Shown one piece after another: positions 1-8,560 of a stretch of 64,000 bases of DNA. The stretch spans positions 62,001 through 126,000 of the forward strand of contig NZ_CP063363.1 of the NCBI RefSeq assembly GCF_016807805.1, given 5' to 3'. The position numbers were made by a program, and so were the translations under genes. Under the pieces are notes generated by a model. It ran no database searches. It was not told where the DNA came from and saw nothing but the letters and a program-made list of their open reading frames with translations. Position 1 is the first letter of the stretch; each line of letters starts with the position of its first letter. Source of the DNA: Xanthobacter dioxanivorans. GTDB lineage: Bacteria > Pseudomonadota > Alphaproteobacteria > Rhizobiales > Xanthobacteraceae.

Positions 1-358
1 GAGCCACCAGGCATGCGACGACCGTCGGCAGGAAATAGGGCAGAATAGCCAGCGCCCGGGCAATCGTTTGGCCGGCGAACTTCTGGTGCAGCACCATTGC
101 GATCGCAATGCCGAGGATCACCTGGAGTGAAATTGCCGAAAGGGCAATGACAAGGCCGTTGGTGAGCGATTTCCAGAAAAGCGGCGACTTCAGGGTTATG
201 AGATAGTTGTTCAGTCCCACCCAATGCGGCTTCGCGATGAACGAGTCTGCCGAATAGAAGGAGAGATTGATCGAATAGAGGAGCGGCCCACCTATGATGA
301 TGCCTAGGATCAGCACGCTGCCGACAAATAGGGCAATGATCCGTTTGTCTTGTTTCAT
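1..358 (-). CDS. ABC transporter permease, MalF/UgpA type (3' end outside window)
   Basis: About 119 codons of a membrane permease are visible, starting at the ATG whose complement is at 356-358 and running off the left edge. The N-terminus (MKQDKRIIALFVGSVLILG) is a short basic stretch followed by a hydrophobic helix. A periplasmic stretch containing LNNY and further helices follow, the usual order in MalF/UgpA-type sugar permeases. It is the third gene of a minus-strand operon after the ATPase (1803-2885) and the solute-binding protein (424-1770), 65 bp below the latter. By family knowledge it would form half of the inner-membrane channel; the second permease should lie beyond the edge. The substrate cannot be told from sequence. 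Confidence 0.85.
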   Translation of the reverse strand, partial: MKQDKRIIALFVGSVLILGIIIGGPLLYSINLSFYSADSFIAKPHWVGLNNYLITLKSPLFWKSLTNGLVIALSAISLQVILGIAIAMVLHQKFAGQTIARALAILPYFLPTVVACLVA

Positions 359-423
359 ACCGCCTGCCTTAGATTGAGCTGAGGCGTTGCTGCCAACGCC
401 TCAGCGAGAATGAGATTTGGCAA

Positions 424-1770
424 TCAACCCAAAGAGCGAATTCGTTCCGCTGCCGCCTTGACGCAGTCAGCAGAAGAAGCGCCATTGAGCACCCGATTCT
501 GAAGCATCTCAGGCATGATGTTGGCGTTGAAAATCTTACACGGCCTTATGTCGATAGACGGCCCCGTCGTATCGACGGCGATTAGCTGCATGTCCTTGTC
601 TTCAATGTAGGACTTCATCTTCATCATCGTGTTCCAATGCTTCTTGATCATCGGATGGCTGTTCCAACGCGGGTCCTCGTAGATGTCCAGCCGGGCCGGC
701 TGGAAATTCATCCAGGCCGAGTGGAGCCATTCGATGTAAAAGTCATCGATGAACCACTTGAGGAACTTCAGCGCCTCTTCGCTCTGTGGAGACTTGAAGA
801 CGACGAACCCGTCGAACGCATAGGACAGCGCCTTCTTCCCGGAGTTTCCGGGAGACGGGAAGATGTCGTACTTGTCGGCCAGTTCGGGATTCGTCGCCTC
901 AATCGTTTCGACGAGACGGCCTGAATAGTTGGTGTGCGCAGCCTTGCCAGTGACGAAGAGGCTCATCAACTCGGCATAGCTGACCGTCGCCATGCCGGGT
1001 GGCATCGTCTTGTAGGCTTCCGCATAGAAATCAAGGAAGCTTGCAACCTGCTGCGCGGTCTCGCCCTGGTCGAGAATGACGTTCCAGGAATCGTCGTAGA
1101 ATCGTGGTACGTCTGCAAACAGGCTGCCAAAACTTGCCCAGTTGGTCGCACTGTCGCTGGCAAGAGGCAGGACGCAACCGCCAACATCCACTGATCCGCG
1201 GTTGGTCACCGCAAGCGCGCGGCAGTTCTCCAGATACTGATCTCTCGTCTCAGGGACCTTCAGACCCTTTTGTTCGTAGAGATCCTTGCGATAATAGGTT
1301 GCGACGAGATTGTAGTCATAGGGGTAGTACCAATTCTCGCCGTTGTACTGCCAGGCCGCCCTGTTGCCCCATTCATATTTGCCCACCAGATCGGTCAGCG
1401 GAACCAGGACATCCGCCTGGACATACTGAAGGATGTCGGCGATGTAGCACTGTGTCGCCAGGTCGTAGGGCGTCCCCGCATTGACCGCAGCCAGGATCTT
1501 CTGGCTCGACCCGCTGATTGGCGAAGAGTCTATGATGGTCTTGACGCCGGTTTTGCTTTCGTAGAGTTTGCACGCCTTTTTGAGAACGGCCATGCTGCCT
1601 GCGGACGTCTCGAAACTCAGGAACCGCAACGTCACGCCGGATTGAGCGAATACGGCAGGCGCCGCGATCGTCGCTCCGGCGAAGGCCGCCGATCCCTTCA
1701 GGAAACTTCTTCGGTTGACCCCGAAATTCAGAATACCTGCATTCCAGTGACTTGGCTTATTCTCACTCAC
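424..1770 (-). CDS. ABC transporter extracellular solute-binding protein, family 1
   Basis: The 448-residue protein has a twin-arginine-like leader (NRRSFLKGSAAFAGATIAAP) at about residues 19-38, followed by an Ala-X-Ala-type cleavage region, so it is probably exported folded by Tat. The mature part has the size and layout of family 1 sugar-binding proteins (MalE/UgpB-like). It would capture the substrate in the periplasm for the permease at 1-358 and the ATPase at 1803-2885; the three genes are co-directional with gaps of 32 and 65 bp. The CoA-transferase encoded divergently hints at a carboxylated or acyl substrate, but that is inference. Confidence 0.88.
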   Translation of the reverse strand: MSENKPSHWNAGILNFGVNRRSFLKGSAAFAGATIAAPAVFAQSGVTLRFLSFETSAGSMAVLKKACKLYESKTGVKTIIDSSPISGSSQKILAAVNAGTPYDLATQCYIADILQYVQADVLVPLTDLVGKYEWGNRAAWQYNGENWYYPYDYNLVATYYRKDLYEQKGLKVPETRDQYLENCRALAVTNRGSVDVGGCVLPLASDSATNWASFGSLFADVPRFYDDSWNVILDQGETAQQVASFLDFYAEAYKTMPPGMATVSYAELMSLFVTGKAAHTNYSGRLVETIEATNPELADKYDIFPSPGNSGKKALSYAFDGFVVFKSPQSEEALKFLKWFIDDFYIEWLHSAWMNFQPARLDIYEDPRWNSHPMIKKHWNTMMKMKSYIEDKDMQLIAVDTTGPSIDIRPCKIFNANIMPEMLQNRVLNGASSADCVKAAAERIRSLG

Positions 1771-1802
1771 GGATAACTCCTCCCTTGGTTGTATCCAATC
1801 GA

Positions 1803-2885
1803 TTACGCCAGTCGCAAAGTCCGCCCCGTTGACCGTGTAAAGAGATGAATTCGTTCTTTTGGCAGCATGACGGGAATGGTCTGCCCGGGCACTACGTCGT
1901 CCTTGCGGCTCAGCACTGCGCGGAACTTGTGGCCGGAAATGGTTCCGAGCACGTAGGTCTGCGCACCAATCTGTTCGACCAGGTTGACGTTCATGAGCAC
2001 AGGAGAACTGTCCGCAATGGAGATGTGCTCCGGCCTGATACCGAGCACGACATCCTGCTCGGATTCGGAAAATGCCTTTTCGGGTAGCTGAAGATTTAAC
2101 CCGCCCGCACGGACGGAGAGTTTGCCGCTCTCGCGAACAAGCTGCCCTTCCACGAGGTTCATTTCGGGCGAACCGATAAAGGCGGCGACAAACGTATTGG
2201 CAGGCCGGTCGTAGAGCTCAAGCGGCTTGCCGGCCTGCTGGATCAACCCGTCGCGCATGATAACGATCCGGTCCCCCAGCGTCATCGCCTCGACCTGATC
2301 ATGGGTGACGAAAATCATCGTCGCGTTCAGGCGCGCGTGAAGGGTCGCGATTTCCTCGCGCATCTTGACGCGCAATTTTGCATCGAGATTTGAGAGCGGC
2401 TCATCGAGCAGAAATGCATCCAGGTTGCGCACCAGGGCTCGCCCCAGCGCAACGCGCTGCATCTGACCGCCGGAAAGTTGCCGCGGCTTTCGTTCAAGCA
2501 GGTGGCCTAGATCGAGACTTGCGGCGGCAGCGCGCACACGCCGATCAATTTCGGCCTTACCCTCGCCGCGAACGCGAAGGCCGAAAGCCATATTATGGTA
2601 GACTGTCTTTTGTGGGTAGAGCGCGTAGTTCTGGAACACCATCGCAATGTTCCGGTCCTTCGGAGGCAGTTGGGTCACATCCCTGCCGCCAATCGAAATC
2701 GTTCCCGATGTCGCCTCATCTAACCCGGCGAGCATACGTAAAGTGGTGGACTTTCCGCAACCCGAAGGGCCAACGAATACGACCAGTTCACCATCGTCAA
2801 TATCCAACGAGAAGTCCCGTACGGCCCATGGTCCGGCGTCACCGCCGAATGACTTCGATACGTTCTGGAGCGTTATTCGCGCCAT
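1803..2885 (-). CDS. ABC transporter ATP-binding protein, MalK/UgpC type
   Basis: The 360-residue ATPase shows Walker A GPSGCGKST near residue 38, the Q-loop region VFQNYALYPQ, the signature LSGGQMQRVALGRALV near residue 137, Walker B DAFLLDEPLSNLD and the switch histidine in FVTHDQ. The C-terminal 120 residues form the extra TOBE/OB-type domain of MalK-like proteins (VLGIRPEHI). It energises import with the permease and binding protein downstream in the same operon. Unlike most such operons, the ATPase gene is promoter-proximal here. The start ATG at 2885 begins MARITLQNVSKSFGG, the typical N-terminus. Confidence 0.93.
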   Translation of the reverse strand: MARITLQNVSKSFGGDAGPWAVRDFSLDIDDGELVVFVGPSGCGKSTTLRMLAGLDEATSGTISIGGRDVTQLPPKDRNIAMVFQNYALYPQKTVYHNMAFGLRVRGEGKAEIDRRVRAAAASLDLGHLLERKPRQLSGGQMQRVALGRALVRNLDAFLLDEPLSNLDAKLRVKMREEIATLHARLNATMIFVTHDQVEAMTLGDRIVIMRDGLIQQAGKPLELYDRPANTFVAAFIGSPEMNLVEGQLVRESGKLSVRAGGLNLQLPEKAFSESEQDVVLGIRPEHISIADSSPVLMNVNLVEQIGAQTYVLGTISGHKFRAVLSRKDDVVPGQTIPVMLPKERIHLFTRSTGRTLRLA

Positions 2886-2971
2886 AAAGTTACCGCCTCC
2901 CTGATTGCGCTATCGACCAGCGGGTCGTAGCGCGCGCCATCTCCTCCAGATGGCCTTATTGTAGGCCAAAT

Positions 2972-3063
2972 TGGGTAGACCAGCTTGGAAGCCGAGTCAA
3001 TTGGATTTGGCTCAACAAGTAGTTCTGGTACACACATTTGGATTGACCAATTTGGTATAACCA
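2972..3063. promoter_or_regulatory. divergent promoter region with three GntR/FadR-type operator-like half-palindromes
   Basis: Between the ABC operon and the CoA-transferase lie TGGTATAACCA (3053-3063), an exact match to the FadR-subfamily pattern TNGTNNNACNA, and two close variants, TGGATTGACCA (3039-3049) and TGGGTAGACCA (2972-2982). The FadR-type regulator at 5810-6601 is the obvious candidate ligand. Possible core promoter elements (TTGACC 3043-3048, TATAAG 3064-3069) overlap the two right-hand sites, as expected for repression. The operator assignment is inference from pattern and context. Confidence 0.5.
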
Positions 3064-3121
3064 TATAAGTGATTCTTAACCGCGCCGGGGCGGACAAGGC
3101 GCGAGTGCTATTGGAGGAACT

Positions 3122-4384
3122 ATGGCTGGCCCCTTGGTTGGATATCGCGTTCTGGACCTTTCCCGAATCCTTGCCGGCCCATGGCTCGGGCAGATACTTT
3201 CAGATCTCGGCGCCGACGTCTGGAAAATTGAAAAGCCCCATACCGGAGACGACACCCGCCATTGGGGGCCTCCTTACCTCAAAGGCACGCAAGAAAGCGC
3301 ATATTTCCTCAGCGCCAATCGCGGCAAGCAGTCGATCTGTATCGACCTCGCCACTGAAGAGGGGGCTGACCTCGTACGCTCGCTGGCGCAGCAAGCCGAT
3401 ATCGTGATCGAGAACTACAAGTTTGGCGACATGAAGCGCTACGGCCTCGATTACGAGACCCTGCGATTAATCAAGCCGGACATCATCTACTGCTCGATCA
3501 CCGGCTATGGTCAGACCGGCCCGATGAAAAATGTGGCCGGTTACGACATGGCGATCCAGGCCATCTCCGGCTTGATGAGCATTACCGGAGAGGCCGATGG
3601 CCGGCCGGGTGGCGGCCCGCAGAAAGTGGGAGTGCCAATCTCCGACCTGTTGACAGGCATCTATAGCGCAACTGCGGTGATCTCCGCATTGCTCCACCGT
3701 GAACGAACAGGCGAAGGCCAGAACATTGATATGGCGTTGCTCGACGTCCAAGTCGCCTCGCTGGCCAACCAGAACTTGAATTTCCTCACCACGGGCAATC
3801 CGCCCAGGCGCTACGGCAACGCCCACCCCAATATTGTTCCCTACCAGGTTTTCGAGACTTCGGACGGGGCTTTTGTTCTCGCTGTGGGAAATGACCAGCA
3901 GTTCAGGAAGTTCTGCATGGCCGCCGGTCTGTCGGATTTGGCCGCGGACGAGCGCTTCAAGACCAATACAGACAGGCTCCGGCATCGCGAGGCGCTCATT
4001 CCATTGGTGTCTGACCACCTCAAGCACGCCACGTCAGAACACTGGATTTCTCTGCTTGAGCCGATCGGCGTGCCCTGCGCGCCTATTAACAAGCTTGACC
4101 AGGCTTTCGCCCATCCTCAGGTGGTTCATCGTGGGCTTCGAATCGATTTGCAGCATGCGAGCGGCAATTCAGCGCCGCTGGTCGCCAATCCTATCAAATT
4201 CTCGCGCACCAAGATCGAGTATTCCTCCGCGCCTCCCATGCTTGGCGAGCACACTGATCAAGTGCTCACGGATGCTCTGAACCTCAGCATTGAGGAGATC
4301 CACCGATTGCGTCAGCGAGGCGTCATATATTCGTGGAACGCTGAGGCGGTCGGAGCGACGCAGAATGAAGCTGTCGGCGGATAG
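3122..4384 (+). CDS. CaiB/BaiF family (class III) CoA-transferase
   Basis: The 420-residue protein opens with the family hallmark (LVGYRVLDLSRILAGPWLGQ), continues with DLGADVWKIEKPHTGDDTR and IVIENYKFGDMKRYGLDY, and has the expected catalytic aspartate in GYDMAIQAISG near residue 142. Length is normal for formyl-CoA- or carnitine-CoA-transferase relatives. Such enzymes move CoA from a donor acyl-CoA to a carboxylic acid in the cytoplasm, activating it for catabolism. It starts 237 bp from the divergent ABC operon, with GGAGG-like TGGAGG just before the ATG. Regulation by the nearby GntR protein is likely from the operator-like sites between the two units. The donor and acceptor acids are unknown. 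Confidence 0.9.
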   Translation: MAGPLVGYRVLDLSRILAGPWLGQILSDLGADVWKIEKPHTGDDTRHWGPPYLKGTQESAYFLSANRGKQSICIDLATEEGADLVRSLAQQADIVIENYKFGDMKRYGLDYETLRLIKPDIIYCSITGYGQTGPMKNVAGYDMAIQAISGLMSITGEADGRPGGGPQKVGVPISDLLTGIYSATAVISALLHRERTGEGQNIDMALLDVQVASLANQNLNFLTTGNPPRRYGNAHPNIVPYQVFETSDGAFVLAVGNDQQFRKFCMAAGLSDLAADERFKTNTDRLRHREALIPLVSDHLKHATSEHWISLLEPIGVPCAPINKLDQAFAHPQVVHRGLRIDLQHASGNSAPLVANPIKFSRTKIEYSSAPPMLGEHTDQVLTDALNLSIEEIHRLRQRGVIYSWNAEAVGATQNEAVGG

Positions 4385-4476
4385 CTGGACAACCCGGATT
4401 AAGCGATTCGATTTTGGCCGGTATTCGCTGAGAATGTGGGATTTTGGCAGCTGGCGGGGATTGGGTCGCCTTGGTT

Positions 4477-4494
4477 CCGGCCTTTGAAGGCCGG
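4477..4494 (+). terminator. short perfect hairpin downstream of the CoA-transferase
   Basis: CCGGCCTT and AAGGCCGG flank a 2-nt spacer. No T-run follows, because the IS5-type element starts at about 4500. It may be a terminator interrupted by that insertion. Confidence 0.35.
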
Positions 4495-4499
4495 TCTAA

Positions 4500-5349
4500 G
4501 CTGTAGTGACGATTTAGGGATTCCGTTTTTGGGAGCTTCGTGATTCAAGACTGGCTTTTGGAGGTCAGTCATGGACATGGATGCGCTGAACGATGAGCAG
4601 TGGACCCGGATTGAGCCTTTTGTGCCGGGCGGTCGCAAAGGACGTCGCGGTCCGCGCACCAACAACCGGCGCTTTGTCGATGCCTTGATCTGGATGGCGC
4701 GCTCGGGCGGGCGCTGGCGCGATCTGCCCGAGCGCTATGGCAACTATCAGACCGCCAAGCGGCGCTACTACCGCTGGATCGAGATGGGCGTGCTCGAAAG
4801 ACTGTTCGAGGCGCTGGCCAAGGAAGCAGACCTCGATTGGGTGGCGATCGATTCCACCTCCATCCGCGCTCAGTCGCAAGCCGCTGGAGCGCGGCGAAAA
4901 AGGGGGGAGCGGACGCCCAAGGCCTTGGCCGCTCACGCGGCGGGTTAGGAACCAAGATACATGCCGCCGTCGATGCGCTGGGCCTGCCGGTGCGCTTTGT
5001 GCTCGCACCGGGCCATCGCGGCGACGTGATCTACGGCAAGGACCTGCTGGATGGCCTCAAACCCCGCCACGTCATCGCCGACAGGGCCTACGACGCCGAG
5101 CACTTCCACGACACCATTCTCGACGCCGGAGCTACTCCCGTCATTCCGCCACGGCCCGAACGGCGGCGCCCTCATGCCTGCGACTGGCGCCTCTACAAGG
5201 AGCGCAACCTCATCGAGCGCTTCTTTGCCAAGCTCAAGCAGTTCCGACGCGTCGCCACCAGATACGACAAGCTCCTCGCAAACTTCCGAGGCTTCGTGCT
5301 CATCGCCGCAATAGCAATCTGGCTCAGATAGTTAAATCGTCACTACAGC
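4500..5349 (+). mobile_element. IS5-family insertion sequence (IS427-like group)
   Basis: Perfect 17-bp terminal inverted repeats GCTGTAGTGACGATTTA lie at 4500-4516 and, inverted, at 5333-5349. The bases just outside both ends contain CTA, compatible with the short TNA target duplication of this group. The element is about 850 bp and encodes a two-frame transposase. It separates the CoA-transferase from the GntR regulator and lies directly beside the remnant of another IS5-family element. Confidence 0.88.
4571..5331 (+). CDS. IS5-family transposase made by frameshifting between two frames
   Basis: The upstream frame (4571-4948) encodes the N-terminal domain (LNDEQWTRIEPFVPGG) up to the first catalytic aspartate in VAIDSTSIRAQSQ. 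The second frame (open to 5331) encodes GRSRGGLGTKIHAAVDALG, the second aspartate in VIADRAYDAEHF and the glutamate in ERNLIERFFAKLKQFRRVATRYDK, completing the DDE triad. The frames overlap at a run of five A and six G (4897-4907), the usual slippery site in this IS group. A minus-one shift there joins them. Both frames look intact, so the element may be active. Confidence 0.85.
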
Positions 5350-5362
5350 CTAGGCTGTTTCG

Positions 5363-5587
5363 GGCAGATTCATGCCACACACCGCAAGAAGCCGCCGCGC
5401 CCGACATGCCTGCGCCGACCCGTCGCGCCAATGCCGGAAAGTCGGTCATCCGCTCCCGCGTCGAGCATGTCTTCGCCGCTCTTCATTCGCACCGTCGGCA
5501 TCAAACGTGCGCAGATGAAGATCGGCATGGCCAACCTCGTCTACAAATTCCGCCGCATTATTACCTGTGGCGTATCAACGCCGCATG
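5363..5587 (+). pseudogene. 3' remnant of an IS5-family transposase
   Basis: The translated strip contains RRANAGKSVIRSRVEHVFA and then, in a second frame, FIRTVGIKRAQMKIGMANLV. Together these are the C-terminal region of an IS5-family DDE transposase, with a frameshift between them near 5475. The N-terminal two thirds are missing. The remnant differs in sequence from the complete element that ends at 5349, so it represents an older event. The following 220 bases up to the GntR gene show no convincing gene. Confidence 0.7.
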
Positions 5588-5809
5588 ACCGTAGCATCAG
5601 CCGCCGCAGGCGTCATCACAGCCTCGGCGCAAAACCCGAAAACAGCTTCAGAACCGCGCAAACCGCGAAACTAAACTATCCCGCTCGCCAAACGCCGTTC
5701 TTCGAAACCGTCCAGTTGTTCCGAAAGTCCGAATAGCGTCCGCCGATCCATTGTCCCGTCTCCAAATTGTGACGGACGTGAGAATCATTAAATCCGCAAT
5801 CTCGCGAGG

Positions 5810-6601
5810 TTAACGCGGTTGTCCAGTTGGCAGCTGAGTTACAACAAGCGCGAGCGGCCCTCGATCATCCTTTCGGGGACTAGTCTCGCTAAGCAGGATC
5901 TGCCAGGTCGCCAGGGCCTGTGACAGATGTTGTGTCATTCTTTTCCCGGCATCGGACGCGCGGCGTGCCTCGATCGACTCGAGTATGCCAGTATGGTCTT
6001 CATAGGCGCGCTTGCTTCTCTCATGATCTGAGAAATATATCTCACGGCGGGCCCTGGAGAGCTCGTAGAACGACTTTACAATTCGGACAAGTATCCTGTT
6101 CTTCGTGGCCGAAACGATGGCCATATGAAATTCCTCATCCTCTTTCTGTATGGATTTCTGCTTTTCGAGGAGCTTTTTCGTCTCTTTGAGAATGTTACGC
6201 ATATTCTCAATGTCTTCAGCGGTTCTGTTATCACAGGCAAGCTTGACAGCCTGAACTTCAAGAATTCGCCGCACTTCGAAAACGTTGGTCGCTTCCTCCG
6301 GGGAAAACGGCAACCCGGACGCAGCATGAAGCACCAACGCTTCGATGCTGCTCTCGTCGGAATTCCGCAGAAAGATCCCGGAATTGGGTCGTCTTTCAAT
6401 CACCCGCATCGTTTCAAGGGAGGCAAGGGCTTCGCGCACGGCAGCTCGGCTGGTCCCGAATCGCTCCGCAAAATCCCGCTCGGAGGGGAGCCTCTCGTTG
6501 GGTTCATAGCGACGCTGATAGATGAACGACAGAATCTTCTGAACAGTGTTCGGAGACGTGGCCAGATCTTCGGTTCGACTTTTCATTGCCGCTTTGTCCA
6601 T
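5810..6601 (-). CDS. GntR-family transcriptional regulator, FadR subfamily (FCD domain)
   Basis: The 263-residue protein has an N-terminal winged helix-turn-helix (residues about 15-85: NERLPSERDFAERFGTSRAAVREALASLETMRVIERRPNSGIF) and an all-helical C-terminal half (residues about 95-240) with the EVRRILEVQAVKLA and FHMAIVSATKN segments typical of FCD ligand domains. Family members usually repress catabolic genes until an acid effector binds. Operator-like sites matching the subfamily consensus lie between the ABC operon and the CoA-transferase, so it probably controls that divergent unit. The IS5 insertion now separates it from its presumed targets. Confidence 0.88.
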   Translation of the reverse strand: MDKAAMKSRTEDLATSPNTVQKILSFIYQRRYEPNERLPSERDFAERFGTSRAAVREALASLETMRVIERRPNSGIFLRNSDESSIEALVLHAASGLPFSPEEATNVFEVRRILEVQAVKLACDNRTAEDIENMRNILKETKKLLEKQKSIQKEDEEFHMAIVSATKNRILVRIVKSFYELSRARREIYFSDHERSKRAYEDHTGILESIEARRASDAGKRMTQHLSQALATWQILLSETSPRKDDRGPLALVVTQLPTGQPR

Positions 6602-6847
6602 CGTTCAGGCCTTCTGTCTCTACCCCGAGAGGCGCTCTATAAGCCCCCAAATCACGATATTGTGCAGCTTGGGTCAGAAAAGCTCAATGCTTAACGCAGC
6701 AATACCCGTTAGGAGACTGCTGAAAATGCGCTGGCTTTCGCGAGGGTTGGATCATTCAGTGCCGCTGCGGGCGAGAGGTTGTTGATTTCCGCCGAGGGCG
6801 ACGTCACGGTAACGGGTTGTCAGAGACATTGCGATAGAGGCAGGTGG

Positions 6848-7440
6848 ATGAGCACCTCGCCGATTAGCTACAAGCGCCATCGTTTCCCACCGCAGATCAT
6901 CGCCCATGCTGTTTGGCTCTACTTTCGGTTTCCGCTGAACCTGTGTCTTGTCGAATGAAGTGCTGATGGAACGCGGCATTGTCGTTTCCTGCGAAACGAT
7001 CCGCCGTTGGGCAAAGAAGTTCGGCCCGGACTACGCCCGTCACCTCCAACGCGAGCAGCCCAGCCGGGGCGACGTGTGGCATCTGGACGAGGTGGCTATC
7101 ACCATCGCCGGCAAGAAGCACGGGCTGTGGCAGGCCGTCGATCAAGACGGCTATGTGCTCGACGAGATCGTCCAGAGCGCGCAATACCAAGGCGGCCAAG
7201 CGATTGCTGACCAAGCAAGGCATCATACCAAAGCGGATGATCACCGACAAGTTATGTTCCTAAGGGACCGCTCAGCGGCAGCTCATGCCGAATGTAGAAC
7301 ACCGTTCGCACAAGGGATTTAATAACCGGGCGGAGAATTCGCATGTGTCGCTGCGAAAACGGCAGCGGATGATGCAGTGCTTCCGATCGCAAGGGGCGCT
7401 GCAACACTCAAAGCGGATGTGGACCGCCGAACTTGTAAAC
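6848..7440 (+). pseudogene. decayed IS6-family transposase
   Basis: Segments of an IS6-type DDE transposase can be followed through three frames. The start is STSPISYKRHRFPPQIIAHA, followed by VLMERGIVVSCETIRRWAKK and the first catalytic region WHLDEVAITIAGKKHGLWQAVD. NTKAAKRLLTKQG and MITDKL come next, then NNRAENSH with the final acidic residue. Frameshifts lie near 6950 and near 7190, and a further break precedes 7285. The C-terminal end is degenerate. It is inactive and its terminal repeats were not found. The 246 bases before it (6602-6847) hold nothing recognisable. Confidence 0.75.
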
Positions 7441-7658
7441 CGGTGGTGTTGTCTTGCGTCAGCCAAGCGCGATAAAGTGAGGCGGACTAGGTTCAGCGTA
7501 AAACATCAGGGCCAACGATCATGAAGCACCGCGTCAAAGGCCGGAGGCATGACTGCACCTACCCCCGCTAGGCACAAACGTCATCAAAAAGCAAATTGGC
7601 AAACGAGCGCCATCCAGGCATGACATCGTCCCTCCACCACATCCGGCTACCGAAACCC

Positions 7659-8162
7659 TCAATCTCGCCCGTCAGCGTCAAGAACCAATGCTTCGCGAAC
7701 CGCCGCTTCGACTAAAGCGACATGATCTTGAAACAGCCAATGTCTAATCTGGGCACTTGATCGCTCGGCGCGAGCCAGAACGCCAGACGTTGGGATTTTG
7801 CCCGCACCAACCGGGTAGCGATCACAGGAAGGCACTTTCGCCGGCCCGTCAGACGGCACCTTAGTCAGGTCCACCATATCTGGTCGAGCGACCAACATCA
7901 TCGAGGTCTCAAGCAGGGCTGCATGCTCGAGTTCGGTCCGGGGAAACCCTCCTGGAAAAATCTTGTCCGACGTTTCCTGATGCACCAAGTCCCAGTACTC
8001 AAGCCGGACAACGGTCATGTCGTGCACGCCATCGCGGCGAAGTTCCCGAAGAGCCAAGTCAATGCCTTCGATCGCTGCCCACATATTCTCGAAGTGTCCG
8101 ACGACCACGACGACGCGCTTGATGCCATGGCGACCCAAGCCCGCGATGATGTCACGGATCAC
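7659..8162 (-). pseudogene. creatininase-family amidohydrolase, N-terminus missing
   Basis: The 167 residues match the second half of creatininase-type enzymes. VVVVVGHFENMWAAIEGIDL corresponds to the NGHYEN region, and ELEHAALLETSMMLVARPDMVDL contains the conserved metal-ligand glutamate region. The first hundred or so residues, including the N-terminal metal ligands, are absent. Upstream of 8162 the sequence changes to a TniA-like fragment on the opposite strand. The gene was therefore probably cut by a transposon and should be inactive. The first in-frame ATG at 8162 is an internal methionine of the original gene. Confidence 0.7.
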
Positions 8163-8483
8163 AAGCGACAGAGTGTTGTTTCGACCGTGCGTGAAAGGTT
8201 CGGCATCCCGCGATCAACACTGTTTCGGCTGGCTGCGCGGCTCAGAAAGACACAACTCGCATCAGGTTTGCGCCCCATGAAACGTGGCACGCACGAAGGC
8301 GCGTTGACGCTCGCCCTGAGGACCGAGCGCATCATTGCAGAGCAGGTGGATAGGTTCTGGCTCAAGAAGGAGAAGACAAGCCTTGCTGCGCTGCTGCGGC
8401 GTATCCGGGCAGTCTGCCTCACCGAAGGCATGTCCCCGCCTCACCGCAGCACCGTCCAGATGTCAATCGGCGTTGAACCTTGA
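8163..8483 (+). pseudogene. N-terminal fragment of a TniA-like (Mu/Tn552-type) transposase
   Basis: The plus-strand frame reads VRERFGIPRSTLFRLAARLR, KTQLASGLRPMKRGTHEGAL, then RTERIIAEQVDRFWLKKEKTS and MSPPHRSTV. These match the helix-turn-helix and linker region that precedes the catalytic core in TniA proteins; compare the complete TniA at 49840-51495. No catalytic domain follows, and the frame stops at 8483. It marks a third, older TniABQ-type insertion in this window, lying at the point where the creatininase gene is broken. The junction position is approximate. Confidence 0.6.
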
Positions 8484-8560
8484 TCCTCTATCGGCATCCA
8501 AAATTGAATGCCTATTACCCCTGAAACAGAGTCAAAATTGCGCGCCGAAACACATCAGTG

